Source: SZUA-430 sp964647355 (lineage in GTDB: Bacteria > Pseudomonadota > Alphaproteobacteria > Micropepsales > Micropepsaceae). From it: a stretch of DNA of 25,627 bases. The stretch spans positions 1 to 25,627 of the forward strand of contig CAZYGK010000046.1 in NCBI GenBank assembly GCA_964647355.1, written 5' to 3'. The position numbers and the translations under genes are program-made. Position 1 is the first letter of the stretch; every line of letters starts with the position of its first letter. Below are positions 1 through 7,676 of the stretch, piece after piece. The notes under the pieces are model-generated. The model did not search any database. It had not been told where the DNA came from and saw nothing but the letters and a program-made list of their open reading frames with translations.

Positions 1-47
1 ATGCGTTGGTCTGGAGCCCACGACGTCGATCCTATTCATAGGCGATA

Positions 48-65
48 TGTTGACAGATGTCAACA
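48..65. promoter_or_regulatory. Perfect inverted repeat, candidate operator
   Basis: The arms TGTTGACA and TGTCAACA are separated by GA and match perfectly over 8 bp. The size and symmetry fit a binding site for a dimeric repressor, and TTGACA inside it could also serve as a -35 element. The gene it might control lies outside the window or is absent, so its role is inference. Confidence 0.3.
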
Positions 66-149
66 GAAATTACAGGGTGGCAAGGATTGGCTCAAGCGCG
101 AGCCTGGGACTGCGAACGTTCTCCCCCGCTCACTGCGCACCAGCGCCGC

Positions 150-282
150 AAGTCGTGGGTGGTCCGCCTGCGCGGACCATGACAATTGGGGGAAGGGTGG
201 TGCGCGTTCTGCAGCGTTATCGCTGCCAATACCACCGCAAAAAATTCTGTCATGGTCCGCGCAGGCGGACCACCCACGACTT
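150..282. repeat. Pair of REP-like palindromes in inverted orientation
   Basis: Positions 150-184 and 248-282 are perfect reverse complements of each other (35 bp). Each arm is itself an imperfect palindrome, with GGTCCGC and GCGGACC flanking a short centre. Between them GCAGCG/CGCTGC and GGTGGT/ACCACC can also pair, so the whole unit can fold into one long cruciform. A related element lies at 18794-18862. Dispersed palindromes of this general form are common in alphaproteobacterial intergenic DNA. Confidence 0.75.
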
Positions 283-339
283 TGCGGCGGGGCCGCCGCA
301 CCGACCCTGGGCAGCGTGCACCTAAAGGGCAGCGCGCCG

Positions 340-555
340 CTAAAGATGCGGGTTGCGATAGTGCCGGGTTTGCAGGAATGCGGCGAGGTTGCGTTCGCTC
401 ATGTCGTGCTGCTCGGCCGAGAGCGTTCCTTTGAACAGCTCGTACCGCAGCCAGATGCGATAGGTGTTGACGACGTCGCTTTCGCAATAGTCGGCGATCT
501 CGCGGATGCGGCCGGCGCGGACGGTGGTTTCGTCCGCCGATCCGTTGCGGCTCAC
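340..555 (-). pseudogene. 3' fragment of DnaQ/PolB-like 3'-5' exonuclease gene (second copy)
   Basis: The last roughly 60 codons match the 3' end of the exonuclease gene at 4722-5442. From the stop codon at 340 up to about 538 the DNA is about 97% identical by eye, with 6 differences in roughly 185 bp. Upstream of a shared GAAACC the similarity stops abruptly, so the nuclease core is missing and only the C-terminal tail remains, including residues CESDVVNTYRIW. The fragment reads YCESD where the longer copy reads TCESD; the tyrosine form looks closer to what I recall of the family. It lies downstream of the M48 operon in the same orientation as the longer copy, so the two form a direct repeat around 3.9 kb of cargo. 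It could be the displaced original 3' end of the host gene. Confidence 0.85.
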
Positions 556-597
556 GGGCTTAATAGCTGCAAATTGCTCGATGAAGAGGGATGCAAC

Positions 598-2796
598 CTA
601 CTGCCGCCCCGCCTTCGCCTTGGCGATTGCTAGGTTGGCTTCGTAATCGCTGTTGCCGGGATCATGACGCACGGCATTTTCCATGTCTTCCACCGCGTCG
701 TCATAACGGCCGAGTTTCAACTCGATCTCTGCGGCGCGGTTGTAATAGGCGGCAAGCGACGTCTTGCTGAGGTCGCCTTGGCGGATAATCTTTTCGCATT
801 CGCGCAGCGCCTTCTCGAGATCATCCGACTGGCGGCAACCGTCCGAACTCAACATTCGCGAGCCCGCCGGTACCTGCCGTAATGGCGCAGCGCGGAACTC
901 AGGGGCAGAATCCGAACTGGGCGAGACGGCAGATGGTTGAGCTAGAGGCGCCTGTCGTTGCACTTGAGGAGGTGGGGCCTGCACTTGTGCTGGAGGCAGT
1001 GGCGGTTGCATCTGCACTGGCGGTGTTGCAGGAGACGTTTTCACCGGTGGCGGCGATCCCTGCGCCGGTGCGGCAGCCGGCGGTGGCGCGGCTGAAGTTG
1101 GTACCTCTTGTGGCGTCTGCACCGATGGAGCAGGTGGCTGGATGGGCGGCGGCGGCGAGGGCACTGTGGGCGCCATGCCCGGCGGCGGATGCGCGGTTGC
1201 TTCGCACGCCAGAGTCATCCCCGGAATGTTCATCGCTTTGCATTCCGCAAGCGCGGCTTCGACCCGGGCCGTGTCGCCTGCGGCGCGAAGGTAGGAGATG
1301 AGCTTGATCAGAATTTGCGGCCGGGTGGCGAGGCCTTTGCGAACGGCAAGTTCAAGTACGCGCGCCGCATCCGCCCATCGCTGGTGCCGCACATATTCCT
1401 GTTCGGCAACGATGAACAAGTGCTGCGAAGCTTGCGGCGCAATAAGGGCTTGTTCCAGGCACCGAAACGCTTCGCTCTGCCGCCCATCGGCGTTGGCGAC
1501 GCGAAAGCATAGCTCCAGCACGGGGATGCGAACTTCCTTGCTGTCGGGCTTGAGTTGGCCCGCAATCATGCGCGCGGTCGCCAGATCGCCCGTAAAAAAG
1601 GCATTCAGCCCATCATACGCTTTAGACAATCGAAAAGCATCGCCGCTCGGTGACAAGAACTCCAAGAGCGTGACTGAGCCGTCGCCGATCGAGGTGACCG
1701 GCCGTGGCGGCAAGTCGGCATAGACCTTCTGCTGGTGCTTGGTGATGTTCTCCCGGCGATCGCTCACCTCGGGGTGCGTCTTGAACAGCGCCGCGAAAAT
1801 ATTTCGCCGCTCGGCGCACACGGCACTGTGCGGCGCATAGCCTTGCTCGGGAATCGGGATTCCGATCACCGCGCCAAGCAGATTCTTCAAGAAACGCTCC
1901 CCTGCGGTGTCCGGCCCGCACATCACGTCGAGATATTCCTGCATGGCTTTGTCTTTGGCGTCGAGCCGGTCGAAGATGTTCGTCGCGCCCTCGGCACTGC
2001 GTCCCGACTCCAGTAGCAACTCGTACCCGAGCGCATCGGCCTCGCGCTCCTGGCCGCGATCCCATGCCGGGCCGATCACGCCATAGGCGACGATCAGGCC
2101 GATCGCCGCCCACGCGACGTTTTCCTGGGTGTTTTGATCGCTGCGCTGCGTAGCAAGCGTGGCGATGACCGTTGCGAGAGCCAAGAATTGGCCAATCTTT
2201 CGCTGGTTCTCTTCCTCGGTATGGTGGTCGTAGAGAATATGTGAAGATTCGTGTCCGAGCAGGAACGCGAGTTCGTCGTACGTTTTGACCGTTTTCAGAG
2301 CGCTTAGGCCGAGCACGATGGCGCCGCCAGGCGTCGCGTAGGCCATGAAATTCGCTTCCGGCCGCTTGAGCAACACATCGATGCCGGGATTGCCGGCGCC
2401 CATCGCGCGCGCTGCCGAAAGAAAGCCAAGATCGTCGACGACGACGAATTCGATGGGCGGCGGTTTGATGCCCAACCTCTCGGGGACAAGCGCTTTTGCT
2501 TGCTCTTGAAGGCCTCGCGTGAGCGCCTCGTCAGTGATCACGAGCGCCTGCTGATTGGCAAAGTCGGCGTGCGTCGCGTACCCGCCGGCAAAGGCGCCGG
2601 TCACCGGGCTTGTGCCCAGCGTCAGGTTTTTCGCTCTGCGCTTCTCATAGGGCGAATAGTCCACGGGGTCGTCGCGCAGTTCTTCCCATTTCTTCTTTGG
2701 GGGGCTCTTGTCCGCGGCCGCCGCGCCGGCGGACGCCATTAGCAACGCCAGGCTCGCGGTGCCTAGAAATGCCGCCCGGAAACGCGTTGCTAACAT
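598..2796 (-). CDS. Exported M48 family metallopeptidase with proline-rich linker and C-terminal TPR region
   Basis: The 732-residue product begins with a signal peptide (about residues 1-28, ending AGAAAA). The M48 zinc site is complete: HESSH at 182-186 gives two histidine ligands and the catalytic glutamate, and EREAD at 250-254 supplies the third ligand in the usual ExxxD context. Hydrophobic stretches near 203-217 and 229-243 lie between the two motifs. A helical repeat region follows, then a long Pro/Ala/Gln linker (about 530-630) and a TPR-like tail (about 660-730, with AAYYNRAAEIELKLGRYDDA). This resembles BepA/YfgC-type periplasmic proteases with TPRs but is longer. The family degrades or helps assemble envelope proteins; the substrate here is unknown. 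The start overlaps the upstream small gene by 7 bp, implying translational coupling, and it is the last gene of a three-gene operon. Confidence 0.9.
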   Translation of the reverse strand: MLATRFRAAFLGTASLALLMASAGAAAADKSPPKKKWEELRDDPVDYSPYEKRRAKNLTLGTSPVTGAFAGGYATHADFANQQALVITDEALTRGLQEQAKALVPERLGIKPPPIEFVVVDDLGFLSAARAMGAGNPGIDVLLKRPEANFMAYATPGGAIVLGLSALKTVKTYDELAFLLGHESSHILYDHHTEEENQRKIGQFLALATVIATLATQRSDQNTQENVAWAAIGLIVAYGVIGPAWDRGQEREADALGYELLLESGRSAEGATNIFDRLDAKDKAMQEYLDVMCGPDTAGERFLKNLLGAVIGIPIPEQGYAPHSAVCAERRNIFAALFKTHPEVSDRRENITKHQQKVYADLPPRPVTSIGDGSVTLLEFLSPSGDAFRLSKAYDGLNAFFTGDLATARMIAGQLKPDSKEVRIPVLELCFRVANADGRQSEAFRCLEQALIAPQASQHLFIVAEQEYVRHQRWADAARVLELAVRKGLATRPQILIKLISYLRAAGDTARVEAALAECKAMNIPGMTLACEATAHPPPGMAPTVPSPPPPIQPPAPSVQTPQEVPTSAAPPPAAAPAQGSPPPVKTSPATPPVQMQPPLPPAQVQAPPPQVQRQAPLAQPSAVSPSSDSAPEFRAAPLRQVPAGSRMLSSDGCRQSDDLEKALRECEKIIRQGDLSKTSLAAYYNRAAEIELKLGRYDDAVEDMENAVRHDPGNSDYEANLAIAKAKAGRQ

Positions 2797-3188
2797 GGAC
2801 TTGCAAATCCTTTGGTCCCCGCTACTTGCGCCGGTATTTGTCCGGTGCGTTTGCCGTGACAGGTCAAGCCGCCGGACGCGGCCAAGCGCGCGTCCCAGGT
2901 CCGCTGGTCAGTCATTTCGACGGCGCGATAGAGAATGTAGTAGGATTCGCCGCCGAAGCTGATCAGCAGCAACTTCTTGTCAGGCCACCAACCATCGACC
3001 GAGATTTGCGATACGCCCGGCGTCGTCGCTTGCTCGAGCGTTGCGGGCGAGAGTTGCCCCTCCAGATTGTATGTGTCGACCGGAAAACGGACGAACCGCT
3101 TGATCGCACCGAGTTCGCCCGCGGCCGACCAAGCCATAGCTGCGGCGAGTGAGACGATAACCGTCATCGCAATCCTAAGAAGCATCAT
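2790..3188 (-). CDS. Small exported protein of unknown function
   Basis: This is a 132-residue product. I chose the first of two consecutive ATG codons at 3188, because GGGAGG lies about 6 bases upstream; a longer reading would run back into the CHASE2 gene with a Cys/Arg-rich sequence that looks non-coding. Residues 1-22 form a signal peptide (hydrophobic core, then AWSAAGEL). The mature part is about 110 residues with strand-like segments (KKLLLISFGGESYYILYRAV) and two cysteines near the C-terminus that could pair in the periplasm. I do not recognise a family. One base separates it from the CHASE2 stop codon, and its end overlaps the peptidase start, so it probably works with both, perhaps as an inhibitor, adaptor or substrate. 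Confidence 0.75.
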   Translation of the reverse strand: MMLLRIAMTVIVSLAAAMAWSAAGELGAIKRFVRFPVDTYNLEGQLSPATLEQATTPGVSQISVDGWWPDKKLLLISFGGESYYILYRAVEMTDQRTWDARLAASGGLTCHGKRTGQIPAQVAGTKGFASPC

Positions 3189-3189
3189 T

Positions 3190-4536
3190 TTAGGCCTCCC
3201 TATTGCTGGCCGGGTGCCCGCGCACGAGCACCGACAGCGCCTTGCCTGCGCCTGCGAAAAACACGACACCCGCCACCGCCAAGACGCTTCCCCAATGGTA
3301 GGGCGCCCAATTGAATCCGATCAGGAAGGCGAGCAAGAGCAGCGCGACGAGCGCCGCGAACCCGGCCCACAACACAGCGCGAAGCCCCAACTCGGCGGCA
3401 GCCGCGCCGCGCGTGCCCGCCACCTCGCGGTTCGCAAAGAATACACTGCCAAGCAAGGTACACAGGAAGACGAGCGCGACTTGGGGAATCCAGGCGAACC
3501 CCGACGTTGTCAGCGGCGTGCCGCGAAAGGTCAGGAGATTGTCCAGGGCCATCGCGTGCAGATAGACGCCCGGCAGCTGACCGTGCACCGGCGACGTGAC
3601 GAGATCGCCGGACCCGCTGATGGATGCGCCGATGAAAACATAGGCACCCTTGAACTTTGCCGACAGCGTTGCCTCGGCGCCGGTGAACACTTCGCGCGCG
3701 GCGGTTTCGCTGTGATACGGGCAGGGCTGCAAGCGCTCCCAATGGCCTGCGGCGCGCCGCGCGTCGCTGTCGAACGCGCGTTCGACACCCGCGCGTACGG
3801 CCGTGACGAACGCAGCCCAACGGCTTGCGGCGGTATCGAGGATGGGTGCGCACTCTGAAAATCGCGCGTCGGCGCGCGTCACGGTGTTGCCCCAAGCTAG
3901 CAGCATGTCGGCTGGGGCGTTGCGGCCGAGCTTGGTGCCGCCTTGTGCCGGGTCGAACGTTGCATTGTAGAGCGCTGCGGCCGCCGACAGGCGCCCGTTC
4001 TCGTCGCGGAGTTGGTAATGGTTGGCGGGGGCCGTCAGTTCGACGAATCCGTTCAAGGCGCCGTTGCCGGTGTGCGGCAACGCGCGCAAGGGTTCGATCA
4101 CGCGTTGTTGCTTCCTCGGATCGCGGTAGGACGCGAAGACGAGCGGTTCGCCAGGCGGTAGGTCGCGAAGCAGCGCCGCAAACGTGCCCGGATCGCGGCC
4201 CTTTTGGGTATCGAACAGCACGTCCACGAACACTGCCTTTGGCTGGAAGGCGAGAACGCGTTGGATTAGTGCGGCATGATCTTCGAAGGCGAGCGGCCAC
4301 TCGCCGCTTGCGGCCTCGCCGATCGGCAACGGCAGTTGGTCCTCGTCAATCATGACGACTTGAATCTGATCGCGCCACGCGCCCGGGTACAGAATGGGAT
4401 AGAGGCGTAGGAACACGTTTTCGGACGCCCGGTCCGCGGCGGTAGACATGCCGAAAGGATCGGCGCTGAGCAGGGCCAGCCACACGCAGGCCTGGAACAG
4501 CGACGTGACGAGCAAGGTGATGAAGCTCAATTTCAC
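3190..4536 (-). CDS. Stand-alone CHASE2-domain membrane protein
   Basis: The 448-residue product starts at a GTG with AGGGG about 8 bases upstream. One transmembrane helix (about 5-24) precedes a large extracytoplasmic domain with CHASE2 hallmarks: VVMIDEDQLP after the helix, ALIQRVLAFQPKAVFVDVLF, then GAYVFIGASISGSGDLVTSP and LPGVYLHAMALDNLL. Three helices follow (about 343-363, 385-408, 415-435), and the protein ends about 12 residues later. CHASE2 is an extracellular sensor domain normally joined to a kinase, adenylate cyclase or diguanylate cyclase; here no output domain exists. The reading frame is clean and the next gene starts one base after the stop, so this looks like the native form rather than a truncation. 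It may pass a signal to the peptidase and small exported protein encoded next to it. Confidence 0.85.
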   Translation of the reverse strand: MKLSFITLLVTSLFQACVWLALLSADPFGMSTAADRASENVFLRLYPILYPGAWRDQIQVVMIDEDQLPLPIGEAASGEWPLAFEDHAALIQRVLAFQPKAVFVDVLFDTQKGRDPGTFAALLRDLPPGEPLVFASYRDPRKQQRVIEPLRALPHTGNGALNGFVELTAPANHYQLRDENGRLSAAAALYNATFDPAQGGTKLGRNAPADMLLAWGNTVTRADARFSECAPILDTAASRWAAFVTAVRAGVERAFDSDARRAAGHWERLQPCPYHSETAAREVFTGAEATLSAKFKGAYVFIGASISGSGDLVTSPVHGQLPGVYLHAMALDNLLTFRGTPLTTSGFAWIPQVALVFLCTLLGSVFFANREVAGTRGAAAAELGLRAVLWAGFAALVALLLLAFLIGFNWAPYHWGSVLAVAGVVFFAGAGKALSVLVRGHPASNREA

Positions 4537-4721
4537 GGCTTGTGCCCCTGTAGCCGCATGATCGCATCAGCTTAACGTGTTGCGAGTAAGGCGCTATGCG
4601 CAGTGCTCATCATTGGCGTTCGGTGTGGCAGGCGCGCTACGAGAATCAACCCACAATTGCGCAGCGCGCGATGCGTACTGTTGCGAGGGGAATCGGGACG
4701 CCGGAATTGTTTGGCGCGCCC
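4537..4721. other. Intergenic region between exonuclease and CHASE2 genes
   Basis: No gene is visible in these 185 bases. The promoter of the CHASE2 operon must lie here if the operon is transcribed independently, but I see no convincing -35/-10 pair. Similarity to the left fragment continues only about 9 bases past the exonuclease stop codon. Confidence 0.5.
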
Positions 4722-5442
4722 CTAAAGATGCGGGTTGCGATAGTGCCGGGTTTGCAGGAATGCGGCGAGGTTGCGTTCGCTCATGTCGTGCTGCTCGGCG
4801 GAGAGCGTTCCTTTGAACAGCTCGTACCGCAGCCAGATTCGGTAGGTGTTGACGACGTCGCTTTCGCAAGTGTCGGCGACCTCGCGGATGCGGCCGGCGC
4901 GCACATAGGTTTCGATCTCCGCGCCGTCGATGCCGCCGGGTTTGCCGGGCAGGTTCAGCGTTTTGGCGATCTCGTGCAGTTTCGCGCGCGCCCCCGGCAC
5001 GAACGAGGACAGCACATCGCAGAGATCGACCGCGTCGTCGCTGAAGCGGTTGAAATAGGCGCGGCGCGCAAGGCCGGGCGCGGGCAGGGCGTGCGCCATG
5101 GCGCGATAGCGCAGCACGGGCAGGTCGAAGCTGTGACCGTTGAAGGTGACGAGCTTCGGTTTCAGCGCCTCGATCGGGGCCGAGGAAGGCTTCGATGAGC
5201 TCGGCCTCGCTCCGTTCGCCGGTGTGCGGCGCGCCGAGTGCGTCCACGTTCCACGCGCCGTCGCGGAACGAGGCGACCAGGGCGCCGATGCAGGCGATGG
5301 CATGGAACGGGGTTTTCGGAAAGTCGTTGCCGAGCGCGGCGCGGATTTCCGCGTCGGGCTTGCCGTCGAGCCCCAGCGCCCGGCCCACGGCGGCGAGGTC
5401 GGGCACGGTTTCGAGATCGAAGATGATGACGGGGTCGGGCAT
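4722..5442 (-). pseudogene. DnaQ/PolB-like 3'-5' exonuclease gene with a one-base frameshift
   Basis: The N-terminus reads MPDPVIIFDLETVPDL, the DnaQ-type Exo I motif (DxE). In a second frame follow LVTFNGHSFDLPVLRYRA (Exo II) and YCxSD-like TCESDVVNTYRIW near the C-terminus (Exo III). This matches the predicted PolB-related 3'-5' exonuclease family (PF10108). The two halves join at a GGGG run on the plus strand (5176-5179): removing one base gives a continuous 239-residue product of normal family length. As written, translation leaves frame after FLGP and continues as an Arg-rich tail. It may be a real inactivating mutation or a sequencing error. The start has AGGAG about 9 bases upstream, 32 bases after the Z1 gene stop, so read-through from the restriction operon is possible. 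Its 3' end is duplicated at 340-538. Confidence 0.85.
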
Positions 5443-5474
5443 GGCGGTTTACTCCTGCTCGCTTCGCGAGATCG

Positions 5475-7673
5475 CTATTCTTCCGAGTCCGCCTGTTCGT
5501 CTTCCGGTGTCTCCTGTACCGATGCCGCAAACACCGCCGGCGACGACCTCGGCGGTGGGAACATCACTGGCCACCAAAATGGCGCATCACGCCAGCCCTT
5601 CTCTGCGTCACCGTTTTGGCGGAAGAGCATCAGTATGGGAAGGCGATCGCCCAGCCGCGCCACGATATCTTCTTGCTGCTTTGTGTGAGGGGCGTTGGAG
5701 AAGCGGCCACCGGATCTCACTCGGGTGATATCGCGGTTGGTTTCGGCTAACAGCCAACACTTTCCTCTGTCTGCCTCCGGTGCAGCAATCTTGGAGTAGT
5801 ACTCGAAAGCAGCCTTCATTGCTTTCCAGTCAAATGGATCCACGTCGGCGTCATCGAGTGTCCGCGCAATCAGACTCAGCAAGCCTATGGCATCGTCAAC
5901 GGACACCTTCACCGGCTGGCCCGTGCCGAGTGCGCCGTCAGGGATTGCCTTGTCGATGCGATCGACAATTGGGCGGATGGTTGTTGGGGCCTTGGTTTGA
6001 AATCCAACTGGAAGGAATGCCTTCCCCGGCCGAAGTGGCGTGATATCTGACATCACAATCTTGCTTGGGGCGCATGGCGTTACTCGGTTGTGATCGTCTT
6101 TTCGAATGAACGCGACGCCCCGTTCATGAGCGCCCTTCATGAAGGCATCACGTAAGGCCGAGTCAAAGATGTGAATTCGCTTCAGCGCCGCATGATTGCT
6201 TGCGGTCGTGTAGAAGCGCGTGACCGCCAGATCTTCCCTCGGGCGCGCGCCGTACATGCGAGCGTGCTGTAGCACAGTGTCTTGCTGCATACGCTTTGGC
6301 GATCGACCATAGTAGAATCCTAACAAGCTGGGGACGGTGATGCCGCGGTCGAGTATCTGTCCGCCGATAAACACATTGAACGGTGTTCTCAGTTTGAGTT
6401 CGGCGTTCTCATCAAGCAGCGCTTCGACATCATTGTCCGAGTTCACGCGCTCTGTTGCTATCGCCCCCTTCTCGAAGCCGGTCCTGATCTCTTGCACCAA
6501 CGCGTTTCGCTCTGGCACGCGGCAGCCTGCGGCCTCAACCGACCGCCGGAGATCGGCTATCGCGGAATCGATCAGCGCGTCTGCGATGGGATTTCTTGTC
6601 GAAATCGCGTCTTTCATCTGATCGAGGATCTCTTGGGTCACCTGATGTTGCCATGCGTGCGCACTTCGCGCTGTTTCGACGTGTACGATCATGGCATAGT
6701 GGCCGGGCCGCTTTCCGTCCGCCTTCTGCTGCAATCGGCGAATGGCACCTGCTGTCACAAAGTTCGCTATCGCGGACCTAAGCGCTTTGACCTTCGGTGT
6801 AACTAGGACGTCATCGATGTTGAATCTGCGGCGATCTTCTTTCTTTAATGCGTCGAGCTCGTCCTGCGCGACTTCGTGCCAGAGGTGATACTCGGGCTCA
6901 TTTTCGTCGTGATCGCCGAAGTAGTGATCGCCGCCAACATATGCGTCGTGCACTGGCACCAGCTTCGTAAACGCCGGTCGCTTCGGTTCGTAGGTCATGT
7001 TGGCGCCGGTCGGCGCTTCGTACTCTTCTGGTTGCAGGTAGAGTGCGTATGGTGTTGCGGTCACCTGCAAGAACGACCCGCGCGTCAGTTCACGCCGTAG
7101 GTCGTCCATTTGATTTGCGATCCGTCCCTGATCGACTTCGTCGGACCCGCGCTTCTTTGCGAAACGGACTGATGCGAAGTCGGCCTCGTCATCCACGATC
7201 AAGACGCGCTTCTGCGCAAGTGAGGGGTGAGTGGTTCGGAACAGATCGATGAGCCGCCGCATATTGTTATGTTCTTTCTTAGCGACGATAACGAGCTTCT
7301 GTTCCTCCAACTCCCATTGGGTGAGCGTCGGGATTTTCAGGATATCGAACACTTGTAGCGCGTTCTCCTCGCGAAACGACTTGAACTCCGATGCAATTCG
7401 CCGAACCGTTTGATTGCCGAGTGTCTTGGTTCCCTTCGTAAGTACGACGGCAACGTCGAAGTTGCGATCAAAGCCGAGAGCAATGATGCCGAGGAACGCA
7501 CGGGTCTTACCTGATTGGATTTTTCCGAGCAGCATTCCGGGGTGGCGCGAAGTTGTCTCTCGCCTGATTAGCTCGTCCACAGTCTCGCGTACGCAGGCGT
7601 CGTATTCCGCAGTGTCTGGTTGACCGGCGGCGGCACGTTCCTTCGTAAGCCGCTCGTAGAAGTCGCTTGGCAT
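5475..7673 (-). CDS. Z1-domain ATPase associated with restriction-modification
   Basis: The 732-residue product has a superfamily 2 helicase-like core: Walker A GKIQSGKT (50-57), Walker B VLIVDDEAD (157-165), and TATPYA (205-210) as motif III. The Z1 signature follows: FIGGQILDRGITVPSLLGFY (435-454) and DTVLQHARMYGAR (465-477), the latter matching helicase motif VI. Z1 proteins (PF10593) are found in bacterial defence loci beside methyltransferases and nucleases; their activity is poorly defined, and an endonuclease role was proposed from context. I see no obvious nuclease motif here. The C-terminal 200 residues look unrelated to Z1 and end in an acidic tail. The gene starts 3 bases after the Mod stop, with GAGGAG inside the Mod 3' end, so all three proteins are probably made together as one system. 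Confidence 0.88.
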   Translation of the reverse strand: MPSDFYERLTKERAAAGQPDTAEYDACVRETVDELIRRETTSRHPGMLLGKIQSGKTRAFLGIIALGFDRNFDVAVVLTKGTKTLGNQTVRRIASEFKSFREENALQVFDILKIPTLTQWELEEQKLVIVAKKEHNNMRRLIDLFRTTHPSLAQKRVLIVDDEADFASVRFAKKRGSDEVDQGRIANQMDDLRRELTRGSFLQVTATPYALYLQPEEYEAPTGANMTYEPKRPAFTKLVPVHDAYVGGDHYFGDHDENEPEYHLWHEVAQDELDALKKEDRRRFNIDDVLVTPKVKALRSAIANFVTAGAIRRLQQKADGKRPGHYAMIVHVETARSAHAWQHQVTQEILDQMKDAISTRNPIADALIDSAIADLRRSVEAAGCRVPERNALVQEIRTGFEKGAIATERVNSDNDVEALLDENAELKLRTPFNVFIGGQILDRGITVPSLLGFYYGRSPKRMQQDTVLQHARMYGARPREDLAVTRFYTTASNHAALKRIHIFDSALRDAFMKGAHERGVAFIRKDDHNRVTPCAPSKIVMSDITPLRPGKAFLPVGFQTKAPTTIRPIVDRIDKAIPDGALGTGQPVKVSVDDAIGLLSLIARTLDDADVDPFDWKAMKAAFEYYSKIAAPEADRGKCWLLAETNRDITRVRSGGRFSNAPHTKQQEDIVARLGDRLPILMLFRQNGDAEKGWRDAPFWWPVMFPPPRSSPAVFAASVQETPEDEQADSEE

Positions 7674-7676
7674 ATC

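Larger units (their letters stand above)
1..339. other. Gene-free left edge
   Basis: I see no credible gene here. The open frames that cross it have no family resemblance and run through the palindromic repeats. The stretch holds an 18-bp inverted repeat at 48-65 and a pair of inverted 35-bp repeats between 150 and 282, and it ends at the stop codon of the exonuclease gene fragment. Confidence 0.6.
340..4920. mobile_element. Putative inserted module bounded by duplicated exonuclease 3' ends
   Basis: The CHASE2, small exported protein and M48 peptidase operon is bracketed by direct copies of the exonuclease 3' end (340-538 and 4722-4920). Islands that integrate at a gene 3' end and restore it leave this layout. 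No integrase, transposase or tRNA is visible inside, so either it is non-autonomous or it arose by homologous plus illegitimate recombination. The mobile-element label is inference; the repeats are seen directly. Confidence 0.35.

Noticed and set aside
1..633. Long plus-strand open frame covering the left edge
   Set aside because: It runs through the inverted repeats and antisense to the exonuclease fragment, and its product resembles nothing; the minus strand shows real coding similarity.
3200..4300. Second minus-strand frame inside the CHASE2 gene
   Set aside because: The product is Arg-rich and featureless, whereas the overlapping frame shows CHASE2 motifs and membrane helices.
4594..5442. 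A 282-residue uninterrupted reading of the exonuclease gene
   Set aside because: After about residue 92 the product becomes Arg/Ala-rich out-of-frame sequence, while the family motifs NGHSFDLPVL and ESDVVNTY continue in the neighbouring frame.
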